NCBI GenBank assembly: GCA_038214085.1
Contig: JBBQSF010000013.1
Span: 1 to 35,429 of the forward strand
Reading direction: 5' to 3'
Length of the DNA stretch: 35,429 bases
From: JBBQSF01 sp038214085
GTDB lineage: Bacteria > Bacteroidota > Bacteroidia > Bacteroidales > CG2-30-32-10
A program made the translations under genes and the position numbers. The notes below the pieces were generated by a model, which was not told the DNA's origin, made no database searches, and saw only the letters and a program-made list of their open reading frames with translations. Shown here in pieces: positions 23,190 to 30,783 of this stretch (positions are counted from its first letter, which is position 1; every line of letters starts with the position of its first letter).

Positions 23190-23200
23190 TACCAGCACTT
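23174..23200 (+). terminator. Hairpin spanning the subtilase stop codon, possible terminator
   Basis: AAGTGC-C-GGTA (23174-23184) pairs with TACC-A-GCACTT (23190-23200), leaving a 5-nt loop that contains the TAA stop. One mismatch. No T-run follows, so factor-independent termination is doubtful. It lies between convergent genes. Confidence 0.4.
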
Positions 23201-23283
23201 AATGTGGTTCTTTGATCAGAAAATTCAGAAAAAAAATAAAACCTTTAAATTTATTTTTTAACATTAAACCTAAACCTAAAATC

Positions 23284-24150
23284 TTATCCCTTTTTATCTT
23301 TAAGAGGTAAAATGCCAGCCATTTCTCCGATAACATTTACCAGTTCAGTTCCAGTAGGAACAACAATTTTAGCATTATTTTTCAATGAGGCTTCCATGGT
23401 TTCTAATTTCTTAAGCAACTGTGCATTTCCGGTAAAAAATTTGTCAGCAGCTTCGTTAACGAGTTTAATGGCTTCTGCTTCACCTTCAGCACTTAAAATT
23501 TTAGCTTGTTTGGTTCCTTCGGCTTCCTTTATTTTTGCTCGTTTTTGACCATCGGCAACTGTTTCGGCAGCGGTAGCATAATCTATTGCAGCTATTTTTT
23601 CATTTTCAGCTTTTACAACTTTGTTCATGGTTTCCTGAACATCGCGTGGAGGGTCAATTTGTTTTAGTTCAGTACGTACAATTTCAATTCCCCAGGTTTT
23701 GGTTTCTTCGCATAAGGTATGATGGAGTTCAGAATTGATTTTTCCTCTTTCGCTATTTGCAGATTTAAGAGTAAGAGTACCAATAATATTACGTAGGGTA
23801 GTGCGTGCAAGATTCACGATCTGCCATTTGTAATTATTTACATTGTATTGTGAACCCTTAACTCCCTCTTCAGTGTCGGTTACTTTAAAATAAACCTGTG
23901 CGTCAACACTGGCATTAAGGTTATCGTTTGTAATGATTTCCTGTGGGTCGGCATCTACCATTTGTTCTGTAACATTTACTAAAAACATCCTGTCAATAAA
24001 AGGAATGATCCAATGAAATCCTGGACCAGAAAAACGATGATATTTGCCAAATCGTTCAATCAAACCGCGGTGTGTTGGCCGAACGATTCGTACACCAAGA
24101 AAGAAAAAAAATAAAACACCTGCAATAATTAATACTTGTGGTAATTCCAT
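23284..24150 (-). CDS. Stomatin/prohibitin-like SPFH (Band 7) membrane protein
   Basis: A 288-residue protein with one N-terminal membrane segment (about 5-21) and an SPFH domain (about 22-185): RPTHRGLIERFGKY, GPGFHWIIPFIDRM, VDADPQEIITNDNL and LRNIIGTLTL. It then has an Ala/Glu/Lys-rich coiled coil (about 190-255, with KAENEKIAAIDYATAAE and AEGEAEAIK). This is the slipin/QmcA type, forming large oligomeric cages on the membrane that associate with proteases or lipid domains. The start ATG at 24150 is decided by a strong Shine-Dalgarno, GGAGG, 7 bp upstream, which is unusual for this organism. No NfeD partner is adjacent. Confidence 0.92.
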   Translation of the reverse strand: MELPQVLIIAGVLFFFFLGVRIVRPTHRGLIERFGKYHRFSGPGFHWIIPFIDRMFLVNVTEQMVDADPQEIITNDNLNASVDAQVYFKVTDTEEGVKGSQYNVNNYKWQIVNLARTTLRNIIGTLTLKSANSERGKINSELHHTLCEETKTWGIEIVRTELKQIDPPRDVQETMNKVVKAENEKIAAIDYATAAETVADGQKRAKIKEAEGTKQAKILSAEGEAEAIKLVNEAADKFFTGNAQLLKKLETMEASLKNNAKIVVPTGTELVNVIGEMAGILPLKDKKG

Positions 24151-24192
24151 TGTAACCTCCAATTTTGATTTGTTAATATTTAAATTAATTAA

Positions 24193-24200
24193 CAAAGATA
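24193..24200 (-). promoter_or_regulatory. Predicted promoter -7 element for the SPFH gene
   Basis: Minus-strand TATCTTTG, a TAnnTTTG match, 43 bp before the ATG at 24150. Confidence 0.5.
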
Positions 24201-24266
24201 ATTGAAAAATTTTAAATAAGAATTTGATTTTTATCGACGAAATAACTTTACACGAATAGCATAATA

Positions 24267-25478
24267 TTATTTGTTATTTCTGGGTTTTCTGAAAACGCGA
24301 TTTTTCGAATGTCGATAGTTTGATTCTGTGGGATTGTACTCTGGGGCAGGTCCATATTTTGAAGCAACAACACCTTTATGTACTTTTTGTTTAAGAAGGT
24401 TTTCAATTTCAGAAAATTTACGTTGATCATCAGGGCTAATAAATGTAATTGCTACACCATCGGCCTGAGCTCTAGCAGTACGTCCGATTCGGTGAATGTA
24501 ATCTTCGCCGTCGTTAGGTACATCGTAATTTATAACAAGGTCGATATCTTCAACGTCAATTCCGCGCGACAAAACATCAGTAGCAACAAGTATCGGAATT
24601 TTTTTGTTCCTAAAATCAAGCATTACCTTTTCTCTTGCACTTTGATCAATATCGGAATGGATTTCTTCAGCATTCAATCCTTCACTTTTAAGACTTCGAC
24701 GAACTTGTTTTGTGGCACTTTTTGTGGAGCAGAAAATTAAAATGCTTTTCAGTTTTTGTGAGTCAAGCATATCTGCAATCATTGGTATTTTCTGATTATC
24801 ATAAACCACATAAGCAAGTTGTAAAATTTTTTCGGCAGGTTTTGATATGGAGATTGATATTTCTATTGGATTTGTAAATGTTTTGCGGGCAAGGTCGGCA
24901 ATTTTAGGCGGCATTGTAGCTGCAAAAAGAATATTCTGGCGTTTTTTAGGCAGAAAGGAAATAATTTTCATAATATCGTCGAAAAATCCCATATCCAGCA
25001 TGCGGTCGGCTTCATCAAGAACCAGAAACTTAAGTTCAGTAAAATTCACATAACCTTGATTCAGATGGGCAATCATACGTCCCGGAGTACAGATCACCAC
25101 ATCGCAACCTTCTAAAAGTGATTGTTTTTCTCGTTCGAACGAAACTCCATCAGTCCCACCATAAATAGGAATTGAACTTACATTGGTAAAATAGGATAAA
25201 CCTTCCATTTGCTGGTCGATCTGAACTGCCAGTTCACGAGTTGGAACTACTATCAATGCTTTTACGGTATTTACATTCCCGAGGTTAGTTATTTTTTGAA
25301 TAATGGGTAGCAAAAATGCTGCAGTTTTTCCTGTTCCAGTCTGAGCAGAACCTATCAGATCCTTACCGCTTAAAATTACAGGAATTGTTTGTTCCTGTAT
25401 AGGTGTGGCTTCTGAAAATCCTATAGATTCAATACATTCTAAAAGTTTGTCGTTAAAGCCGAATTCAGTAAATTTCAA
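24267..25478 (-). CDS. DEAD-box RNA helicase
   Basis: ATP-dependent RNA helicase of the RhlE/CsdA group. Motifs in order: Q motif (GF...PIQEQTIP, to about 33), AQTGTGKT (45-52), PTRELA (79-84), TPGRM, DEAD (155-158), motif III, FCSTK, RGIDVEDIDLVINYDVP, and HRIGRTAR. Length 403 with a short basic tail (HSKNRVFRKPRNNK) for RNA binding. Motif III reads AAT (186-188) rather than the usual SAT, so its serine is replaced by alanine. Helicases of this kind help ribosome assembly and mRNA turnover, often in the cold. It has its own promoter and is monocistronic. Confidence 0.94.
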   Translation of the reverse strand: MKFTEFGFNDKLLECIESIGFSEATPIQEQTIPVILSGKDLIGSAQTGTGKTAAFLLPIIQKITNLGNVNTVKALIVVPTRELAVQIDQQMEGLSYFTNVSSIPIYGGTDGVSFEREKQSLLEGCDVVICTPGRMIAHLNQGYVNFTELKFLVLDEADRMLDMGFFDDIMKIISFLPKKRQNILFAATMPPKIADLARKTFTNPIEISISISKPAEKILQLAYVVYDNQKIPMIADMLDSQKLKSILIFCSTKSATKQVRRSLKSEGLNAEEIHSDIDQSAREKVMLDFRNKKIPILVATDVLSRGIDVEDIDLVINYDVPNDGEDYIHRIGRTARAQADGVAITFISPDDQRKFSEIENLLKQKVHKGVVASKYGPAPEYNPTESNYRHSKNRVFRKPRNNK

Positions 25479-25494
25479 TTTGATAATTTTTTTT

Positions 25495-25502
25495 CAAAGT
25501 TA
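25495..25502 (-). promoter_or_regulatory. Predicted promoter -7 element for the DEAD-box helicase
   Basis: Minus-strand TAACTTTG, 16 bp before the start codon. Confidence 0.5.
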
Positions 25503-25556
25503 CGGATAATAATTCATTTCTTCTTTTGAAGCGTTAATGGATCTTAAATCTAAGCT

Positions 25557-26048
25557 TTAGAGGTCGAATAATTCAGGGTACTGTTTCTTTTTTTTCTCAA
25601 TGTATTCAATAGATTTAGAAAGAAGTTCAGTTGAGTACTCCACAAACACGGGGCAGCGTTCTTCAAAAACTCCTGTTTCCTTTGCTTTTTCAAGTTCAGC
25701 AGGAATGCCCATGTGAAAACCTATAAGTTCCTTGCAGGATATTGAACCAAATTTTTTTTCAAAATTTTTAATATGTTCCGAACATAATTTATAAAACACT
25801 TCATCACTCATTTCGTTTGGTATAATCCCCGAAGCGAATTTTAGCGAATATGCCATTAATGCACCGGAAACAGCTCCACACATTTCGCCTCTATATAAAA
25901 AACCAGATCCCAAAAATTTAGAAATTTTTAATGCCGTTTCTTCGGATAATCCTTCCTGAATTGCTAAAGCAGTGAAAACCGATTGTGAGCATTTGTAATC
26001 AGAATCAAAATAATTATTTGCCGAAGCTTTTAAATCGTCATTTTTCAT
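25557..26048 (-). CDS. C_GCAxxG_C_C family protein (probable redox protein)
   Basis: A 163-residue soluble protein with the defining cysteine pattern of the C_GCAxxG_C_C family: CSQSV near the N-terminus (Cys20), MCGAVSGALMA (about 57-67), a central Cys, SISCKELIG and a final CPVFV. The arrangement suggests a redox-active or metal-binding helical bundle; the family has no firm biochemical role. Its gene starts 9 bp after the ion-channel homologue on the same strand, so both come from one transcript. Confidence 0.85.
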   Translation of the reverse strand: MKNDDLKASANNYFDSDYKCSQSVFTALAIQEGLSEETALKISKFLGSGFLYRGEMCGAVSGALMAYSLKFASGIIPNEMSDEVFYKLCSEHIKNFEKKFGSISCKELIGFHMGIPAELEKAKETGVFEERCPVFVEYSTELLSKSIEYIEKKKKQYPELFDL

Positions 26049-26057
26049 AGTAATAGA

Positions 26058-26969
26058 TCAGATAAAAAACAATAAAACCATCCATGTGTAAAAGAAAACA
26101 GAAAAAACAACATATCCTATTTTTAATTTTTTTAAAGATTTTTTGCTGTTCCGCTTAAGATAAGTCAATGCAAAATAAAAAATGGTGAATACAATAATGA
26201 TTAATGCGAGCAGATTAAGTTTTTCAATAAGTGTGAGGCTTGCAATTTCAGGAAGGTAGGATTGTATTACAATAAAGTTTGAAATTACCACAAAAAGGCT
26301 TCCTAAAGCAATGTTGAATCGGGATTCCAGTTTACTCGAGGGGACAAAGAACCCGATGTAAATAATTATCAACGAAATAATACTTGGTAAAAAGGATTTC
26401 ATAAGGTTAAAAAAACCGTTCTTTCTGGTTATAGGAATAGTGAAATATGCATCATTATAAGCATACTCATGTATCCCGTCTTTTTCTCTTATTTTATAAG
26501 TAATCGTATTGTTCGAAAACTGAATTTTTCCAACATCCCAACCCTTGATATGAACAGTGTCAACAAAAATATTCTGATCATGAAAAGAATAAAAAACCTG
26601 ATCTCGTGCATAACGGTAAGGCTCCATTTTAATAATTATCTTTTGATTATCAAGTGGATAATCAATGAAATCAAAGTCTGTCTTCATTATAGCTTTGAAC
26701 TGAAGAACAAAATACTTCGCAGTATCATTATTAATTGTATCACAACTTTTGGTTTCACCATTTAATAAATAAACAGTTTTGCTCGAATCGTTTTTATAGC
26801 CTTCAAAAAGCAGATAGAAGTTCACCTCAACCGTTGATTTATTGTAATCCAGGTTCCAAATATCCTGTATCTGAATGTAAATATTAACAGAATCACGTTT
26901 AGTTGCGTATGTTTCTGTTACTATAAAAAATAAGCAAAGAATAATAAGTGATTTTGAAAACCTAATCAT
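26058..26969 (-). CDS. Prokaryotic pentameric ligand-gated ion channel homologue
   Basis: A 303-residue protein with the full pLGIC layout. It has a signal peptide (1 to about 22), then an extracellular/periplasmic beta-sandwich (about 25-185) containing the Pro-loop FDFIDYPLDNQ (99-109), which replaces the animal Cys-loop. GWDVGKIQF (143-151) and the pre-TM1 sequence YFTIPITRKNGFFN follow. Four membrane segments lie at about 192-211, 216-236 (pore-lining M2, RFNIALGSLFVVISNFIVIQ), 248-271 and 283-303. The family includes GLIC and ELIC. Cysteines that make the eukaryotic Cys-loop are missing, as expected in bacteria. Ligand and ion selectivity cannot be told. It is the first gene of a two-gene unit with the C_GCAxxG_C_C protein. 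The fold assignment rests on motif order and topology. Confidence 0.82.
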   Translation of the reverse strand: MIRFSKSLIILCLFFIVTETYATKRDSVNIYIQIQDIWNLDYNKSTVEVNFYLLFEGYKNDSSKTVYLLNGETKSCDTINNDTAKYFVLQFKAIMKTDFDFIDYPLDNQKIIIKMEPYRYARDQVFYSFHDQNIFVDTVHIKGWDVGKIQFSNNTITYKIREKDGIHEYAYNDAYFTIPITRKNGFFNLMKSFLPSIISLIIIYIGFFVPSSKLESRFNIALGSLFVVISNFIVIQSYLPEIASLTLIEKLNLLALIIIVFTIFYFALTYLKRNSKKSLKKLKIGYVVFSVFFYTWMVLLFFI

Positions 26970-27017
26970 AAATGAATTTTTCGTAAAAATATAAATAATA
27001 AAAGAAGTTATTTCTGT

Positions 27018-27025
27018 TAATTTTG
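27018..27025 (+). promoter_or_regulatory. Predicted promoter -7 element for the SanA-like gene
   Basis: TAATTTTG, 17 bp before the GTG start at 27043. Confidence 0.45.
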
Positions 27026-27042
27026 AATAATTAATTTTTTAA

Positions 27043-27750
27043 GTGAAAAAAAACAGGAGAAATATTATAAAGATAACCACAATCGGATTTGCCGGATTAC
27101 TTATCTCTGTAATAATTTTATTGATAATTTCCAATTCTGTTATAAGCGGTTTTTCTGATAAATATCTTTATGATGATATAACGAAAGTGCCATACAATAA
27201 AGCAGGAGTGATGCTCGGAACATCAAAATTTTTGAGCAATGGCAACCCAAATCTTTACTTTTTTAACCGTATTGATGCTGCTGTAGAATTATACAAAGTC
27301 AGAAAAATAGAATATATTATTATCAGCGGCGATAACAGTACACCAAGCTATAATGAACCAAAGCTAATGAAAAAAGAACTTATTAAAAGAGGTATTCCTG
27401 AAAATCGGATTATTCTTGATTATGCTGGATTCCGGACATTTGATTCGATGATTCGTGCAAAGGAGGTTTTCGGGCAGAGTCAGTTTACAGTTATTTCACA
27501 ACGGTTTCATAACGAAAGGGCCGTATTTATTGCTCATAAATACGGTATCAATGCCATTGGCTTCAATGCAAAGGATGTTTCATTGTATTCGGGTTTTAAA
27601 ACTATGGTTCGTGAGAAATTTGCCCGTGTTAAAGTTTTTATAGATTTGCTTACGGGAAACCAACCAAAATTTCTTGGAGATAAAATCAGTATCGATACAA
27701 TAAATGTTGATTCATTAAAGGTTGATTCACTCAGAAGGGACAGCCTTTAA
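27043..27750 (+). CDS. SanA/YdcF-like DUF218 envelope protein
   Basis: A 235-residue protein with a single N-terminal membrane anchor (about 10-31) and a DUF218 domain: GVMLGTSKFLSNGNPNLYF, RIDAAVELYKVRKIEYIIISGD, ELIKRGIPENRIILDYAGFRTFDS and TVISQRFHNERAVFIAHKYG. E. coli SanA, which contributes to the barrier against vancomycin, has the same pattern. The start is GTG at 27043, consistent with the promoter position and with KKNRRNIIK as an n-region. The C-terminus has a small repeat, VDSLKVDSLRRDSL. It is divergent from the ion-channel gene and convergent with the DUF6580-like gene, separated from the latter by a terminator-like hairpin. Confidence 0.88.
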   Translation: MKKNRRNIIKITTIGFAGLLISVIILLIISNSVISGFSDKYLYDDITKVPYNKAGVMLGTSKFLSNGNPNLYFFNRIDAAVELYKVRKIEYIIISGDNSTPSYNEPKLMKKELIKRGIPENRIILDYAGFRTFDSMIRAKEVFGQSQFTVISQRFHNERAVFIAHKYGINAIGFNAKDVSLYSGFKTMVREKFARVKVFIDLLTGNQPKFLGDKISIDTINVDSLKVDSLRRDSL

Positions 27751-27754
27751 CAAA

Positions 27755-27784
27755 AAAAAGCGCTGAAATTCATCAACACTTTTT
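27755..27784. terminator. Bidirectional terminator-like hairpin
   Basis: AAAAAG (27755-27760) pairs with CTTTTT (27779-27784), with further partial pairing inside around a 6-nt loop. The A-tract and T-tract would serve transcripts from both convergent genes. The stem is imperfect. Confidence 0.5.
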
Positions 27785-27805
27785 CTAATTATTTAATACT
27801 AATTT

Positions 27806-28360
27806 TTATACTCTCGAAAGTGCAGGAATTCTGCGGCTTGCCAAATAAAATGCTCCGAAGAATATTCCGTTGAAAAACAAATCGCCGATTAGGCCATTCA
27901 TTAGAAATGAAATGCCAAGGCTGCCATCGTTAAAGAAAGGTAAGCCTGCCGAATAGCATGTAATTAGTCCTGCAAAACTCTGAGCGTAAAAAGGGCTGCC
28001 CAACCATACTGCAAAATTGGTAATGATGAAAAACAGTAAAGAAGAAGCTACTGAAGTTCCGAGAACATTTGCAAAACGAGGGTTCTTACTGATTCTGGTT
28101 CCTAAAAATACAGTGAGGAAAAAAGAAATATAAACGGCAAACATATAACCATGCATTCCAATAATTAGATCGCTAATAAACATTGCTCCAATTGGAATAA
28201 TAAATGCCATCCATTTTTTTGTCAACATTGTGCCGCCAAATAATGCAATTGCAGCAATGGGAGTGAAGTTGGGCCAGTGAGGAATAAGACGCATAGCTGC
28301 AGCAAGAATAATAATTGAAGCAACTGCAACAATTCTGGATGTTTGGGTTTTATTATTCAT
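27806..28360 (-). CDS. DUF6580-like integral membrane protein
   Basis: A 184-residue membrane protein with about five hydrophobic segments. The sequence AAAMRLIPHWPNFTPIAAIA, the LFGGTMLTKKW and VYISFFLTVFLG segments, and FFIITNFAVWLG with GLITCYSAGLPFF fit the DUF6580 family, which looks like a small substrate-binding transporter unit of ECF type; that transport role is inference. The ATG at 28360 is chosen over an upstream in-frame start at 28405, because a promoter element lies between the two and the shorter form starts like its relatives. It is transcribed alone. Confidence 0.82.
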   Translation of the reverse strand: MNNKTQTSRIVAVASIIILAAAMRLIPHWPNFTPIAAIALFGGTMLTKKWMAFIIPIGAMFISDLIIGMHGYMFAVYISFFLTVFLGTRISKNPRFANVLGTSVASSLLFFIITNFAVWLGSPFYAQSFAGLITCYSAGLPFFNDGSLGISFLMNGLIGDLFFNGIFFGAFYLASRRIPALSRV

Positions 28361-28388
28361 AAAAATAAATTTTCGGTTAATCTTGATG

Positions 28389-28396
28389 CAAAAATA
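28389..28396 (-). promoter_or_regulatory. Predicted promoter -7 element for the DUF6580-like gene
   Basis: Minus-strand TATTTTTG, 28 bp before the ATG at 28360. Confidence 0.5.
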
Positions 28397-28505
28397 TAAA
28401 AACATTTGATTTAATCATAATTCAAAATAAAAAACTGTTCACAATTATTCCGAAATTCTATCAACTTTATTTGTTCTCATTGATTCAAAGCTGATAAAGA
28501 ATTTA

Positions 28506-28513
28506 TATTTTTG
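28506..28513 (+). promoter_or_regulatory. Predicted promoter -7 element for the amidohydrolase
   Basis: TATTTTTG, 12 bp before the ATG at 28526. Confidence 0.5.
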
Positions 28514-28525
28514 TAAAAATGCAAT

Positions 28526-30166
28526 ATGAAACTTTCTTTTAGTATTTCTTTATTTTTTCTTGCTATGATATATTCTTGCAATAACAAGCAAAAAGCTGAT
28601 TTGATAATTTATAATGCCAATATTTATACTGTAGATAGCAGCTTTTCGAAAGTTCAGGCTTTTGCAGTGCGCAACGGAAAATATATTGCCGTGGGAGAAA
28701 GCGATCAGATATTAGCTTCGTATCAATCGGATAGCTGCATTGATGCAAAAGGAAAATTCGTTTTTCCAGGTTTTATAGATGCACACTCTCATTTTTATGG
28801 ATACGGGCTGTCGCTAATGCGGGTTGATCTTGTTGGTACTGATTCTTTTGACGAAGTAATCGAAAGGGTTATTACACATCAAAAAACACACAAACAGCCT
28901 TGGGTACTCGGTCGTGGATGGGATCAGAACGACTGGTCGGAAAAAGTTTTTCCAACAAATAAAAAACTGAACGATTTGTTTCCCGATACTCCAGTTTACA
29001 TTACTCGTATTGATGGCCATGCGGCACTTGCAAATCAAAAAGCATTGCAGCTTGCAGGAATAAATGCGCAAACAAAAATATCTGGCGGCAATGTTATGTT
29101 GGACTTCAAGGGCTTTCCAACTGGCATTCTCATTGACAATGCCATGACTCTTGTTGAAAATATCATCCCAAAACCCAACAAGCAAACCAATATAGAAGCT
29201 TTAAATAAAGCTGCTGAAAATTGCTACGGTGTTGGTCTTACAACTGTTTGTGATGCCGGGCTTGATAAGGAAATTGCGCTGTTGATTGATTCATTGCAGA
29301 AAAACGGTGAACTGAAAATGAAGATATATGCGATGCTTAATCCAACTGTTGAAAACATTGAATATTTTGTAAAGCAAGGAGTTTATCTTACTGAAAATAT
29401 TTCCGTAAGATCATTAAAATTATATGCTGATGGTGCATTGGGGTCTAGAGGCGCTTGTCTTAAGAAACCTTATGCTGATGCGCCCGAAACATCTGGACTT
29501 GTGGTTACAGAAACAGATTCAGTGAAAAAAATATGTGAAATCGGATTGAAATACGGATATCAGGTTAATACACATGCAATAGGGGATTCAGCCGTTAACC
29601 GAATTCTTGAGATATATGCATTGTATTTAAAGGGAAAAAATGATTTGCGCTGGCGTATTGAACATTCACAGGTGGTTGCGGCAAACGATGTTGTGAAATT
29701 TGGCCTATATTCAATAGTTCCAGCAATAAATACAACTCATGCAACATCGGACATGCTATGGGCGGGAATTCGCTTGGGTTCTGAACGAATCAAAACCGCT
29801 TATGCCTACAAATCTTTGTTGGAGCAAAACAATTGGTTGTGCAATGGGAGCGATTTTCCTATCGAATCCATAAATCCCATTCTTGGATTTTATGCTGCGG
29901 TTTTTCGAAAGGATATTAAAGGATTTCCACCTGAGGGATTTCAGCCGGAGAATGCACTCACTCGCACTCAGGCATTAAAAGCCATGACGATTTGGGCTGC
30001 TAAATCCTTTTTCGAAGAAAAAACAAAAGGAAGCATCGAAGTTGGTAAATCTGCCGATTTTGTGATTCTCGACAAGGATATTATGACTGTTTCTGAAGAA
30101 GAAATTCCTTTTTCAAAAGTACTTTGTACGTATATTAATGGTAAAAAATGCTTTTTTCGTCGATAG
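28526..30166 (+). CDS. Lipoprotein amidohydrolase (YtcJ-like, Amidohydro_3)
   Basis: A 546-residue metal-dependent hydrolase with a lipoprotein signal (MKLSFSISLFFLAMIYSC, Cys18), so it acts outside the cytoplasm. Metal and active-site motifs of the YtcJ/Amidohydro_3 group: PGFIDAHSHF (His87, His89), GRGWDQNDW, RIDGHAAL, LYADGALGSRGA, NTHAIGDSAVN, EHSQ and the late GSDFP aspartate. The C-terminal strand returns to the composite beta-sandwich (GKSADFVILD). The natural substrate is unknown; relatives hydrolyse N-acyl or cyclic amide compounds. It stands alone between two promoters, and its stop is 188 bp before the next promoter. Confidence 0.92.
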   Translation: MKLSFSISLFFLAMIYSCNNKQKADLIIYNANIYTVDSSFSKVQAFAVRNGKYIAVGESDQILASYQSDSCIDAKGKFVFPGFIDAHSHFYGYGLSLMRVDLVGTDSFDEVIERVITHQKTHKQPWVLGRGWDQNDWSEKVFPTNKKLNDLFPDTPVYITRIDGHAALANQKALQLAGINAQTKISGGNVMLDFKGFPTGILIDNAMTLVENIIPKPNKQTNIEALNKAAENCYGVGLTTVCDAGLDKEIALLIDSLQKNGELKMKIYAMLNPTVENIEYFVKQGVYLTENISVRSLKLYADGALGSRGACLKKPYADAPETSGLVVTETDSVKKICEIGLKYGYQVNTHAIGDSAVNRILEIYALYLKGKNDLRWRIEHSQVVAANDVVKFGLYSIVPAINTTHATSDMLWAGIRLGSERIKTAYAYKSLLEQNNWLCNGSDFPIESINPILGFYAAVFRKDIKGFPPEGFQPENALTRTQALKAMTIWAAKSFFEEKTKGSIEVGKSADFVILDKDIMTVSEEEIPFSKVLCTYINGKKCFFRR

Positions 30167-30267
30167 GTTATTAACAAAATTGAAATTTCACCTCAATTTT
30201 ATTCTAAAGTAATATTCTCTTTATTATACTATTTCGTTTGTATGTAAAAGTATGGATTATGATTTAG

Positions 30268-30300
30268 CTGTTAATAAACCTGTTAATAAATTGTTAATAA
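30268..30300. repeat. Three phased direct repeats of TGTTAATAA
   Basis: TGTTAATAA occurs at 30269-30277, 30281-30289 and 30292-30300, 12 and 11 bp apart, about one helical turn. An inverted copy, TTATTAACA, is at 30168-30176. They lie 40-70 bp upstream of the -7 element of the candidate RNA. Confidence 0.75.
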
Positions 30301-30340
30301 AAAGCGTGATAAAAATTAGTCGATGATATCATATTGTTCG

Positions 30341-30348
30341 TATATTTG
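30341..30348 (+). promoter_or_regulatory. Predicted promoter -7 element for the candidate RNA
   Basis: TATATTTG, a complete TAnnTTTG match, placing transcription start near 30354. Confidence 0.55.
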
Positions 30349-30353
30349 TTTCA

Positions 30354-30758
30354 TCAGATGAGCGATAAAAAACCAACTGAATAAGCAGATGCAATATCGG
30401 GACGTGAAAGTACTGAGGAAGGCATCCTCTGATAACGAAACGAAAACTAAAGTGTTCTTTATTTAGAGAGTTGTAAAAGGCTAAAGAAGCAAAACAAGGC
30501 TGTCACAAAAGCAGCAATGAATAACTTCTCCGGAAGAAAATCTTAAGGTTTAAAAACCGGCAGCTTAGGAAGTAGGGCAGTATGGAAGCCAATTTGAAAG
30601 GAAAAGGCAGAAGTACGGTCGGGTTTACATCATGAAACCGAAAGGGTTAAATAGAGTAAACCGGTTTTAATAACAGTAATCTGGCTTCAGTAAGGACTAC
30701 GGTGCTTAGTGAAGAAACGGGAAATGATTCGTTAAGAATTGTTTCCCGTTTTGTTTTT
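30354..30758 (+). ncRNA. Candidate structured RNA of about 400 nt, family not recognised
   Basis: The 643-bp gap before metH has no protein gene but carries a promoter, dense local helices and a strong terminator. Helices seen: GAGGA/TCCTC (30415-30429); CTTC-TCCG-GAAG (30525-30536), a UNCG-type tetraloop; GGTT/AACC (30547-30558); GGTTTAC/GTAAACC (30622-30662) enclosing an inner AACC/GGTT hairpin; and CTTCA-g-TAAG pairing with CTTA-g-TGAAG (30685-30714), which abuts the terminator stem. The stretch is purine-rich and richer in G than its flanks. I find no cobalamin-box, SAM, TPP or T-box signature, nor RNase P, tmRNA, SRP or 6S hallmarks. It is either a stand-alone RNA or a very long metH leader; a promoter after the terminator favours the first. 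Confidence 0.65.
30715..30758 (+). terminator. Rho-independent terminator of the candidate RNA
   Basis: AAACGGGAAA (30715-30724) pairs perfectly with TTTCCCGTTT (30742-30751), with extra pairing (ATTC/GAAT) in the loop, followed by a T-rich TGTTTTT tail. It ends about 50 bp before metH. Confidence 0.85.
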
Positions 30759-30783
30759 ATCAAAACTTAAATTGCAAAATTAT

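Noticed and set aside
30582..30635. Short frame MEANLKGKGRSTVGFTS inside the RNA, and an 8-codon frame at 30358
   Set aside because: Too short, no ribosome-binding context, and overlapping predicted helices.
30354..30760. Cobalamin or SAM riboswitch for metH
   Set aside because: The expected conserved core sequences are not visible, and a separate promoter follows the terminator. Kept as an unassigned RNA.
30354..30760. RNase P RNA or tmRNA, suggested by length
   Set aside because: The hallmark GAGGAAAGUCC-type and 3' ACAGAA segments of RNase P, and the tRNA-like ends and tag frame of tmRNA, are absent.
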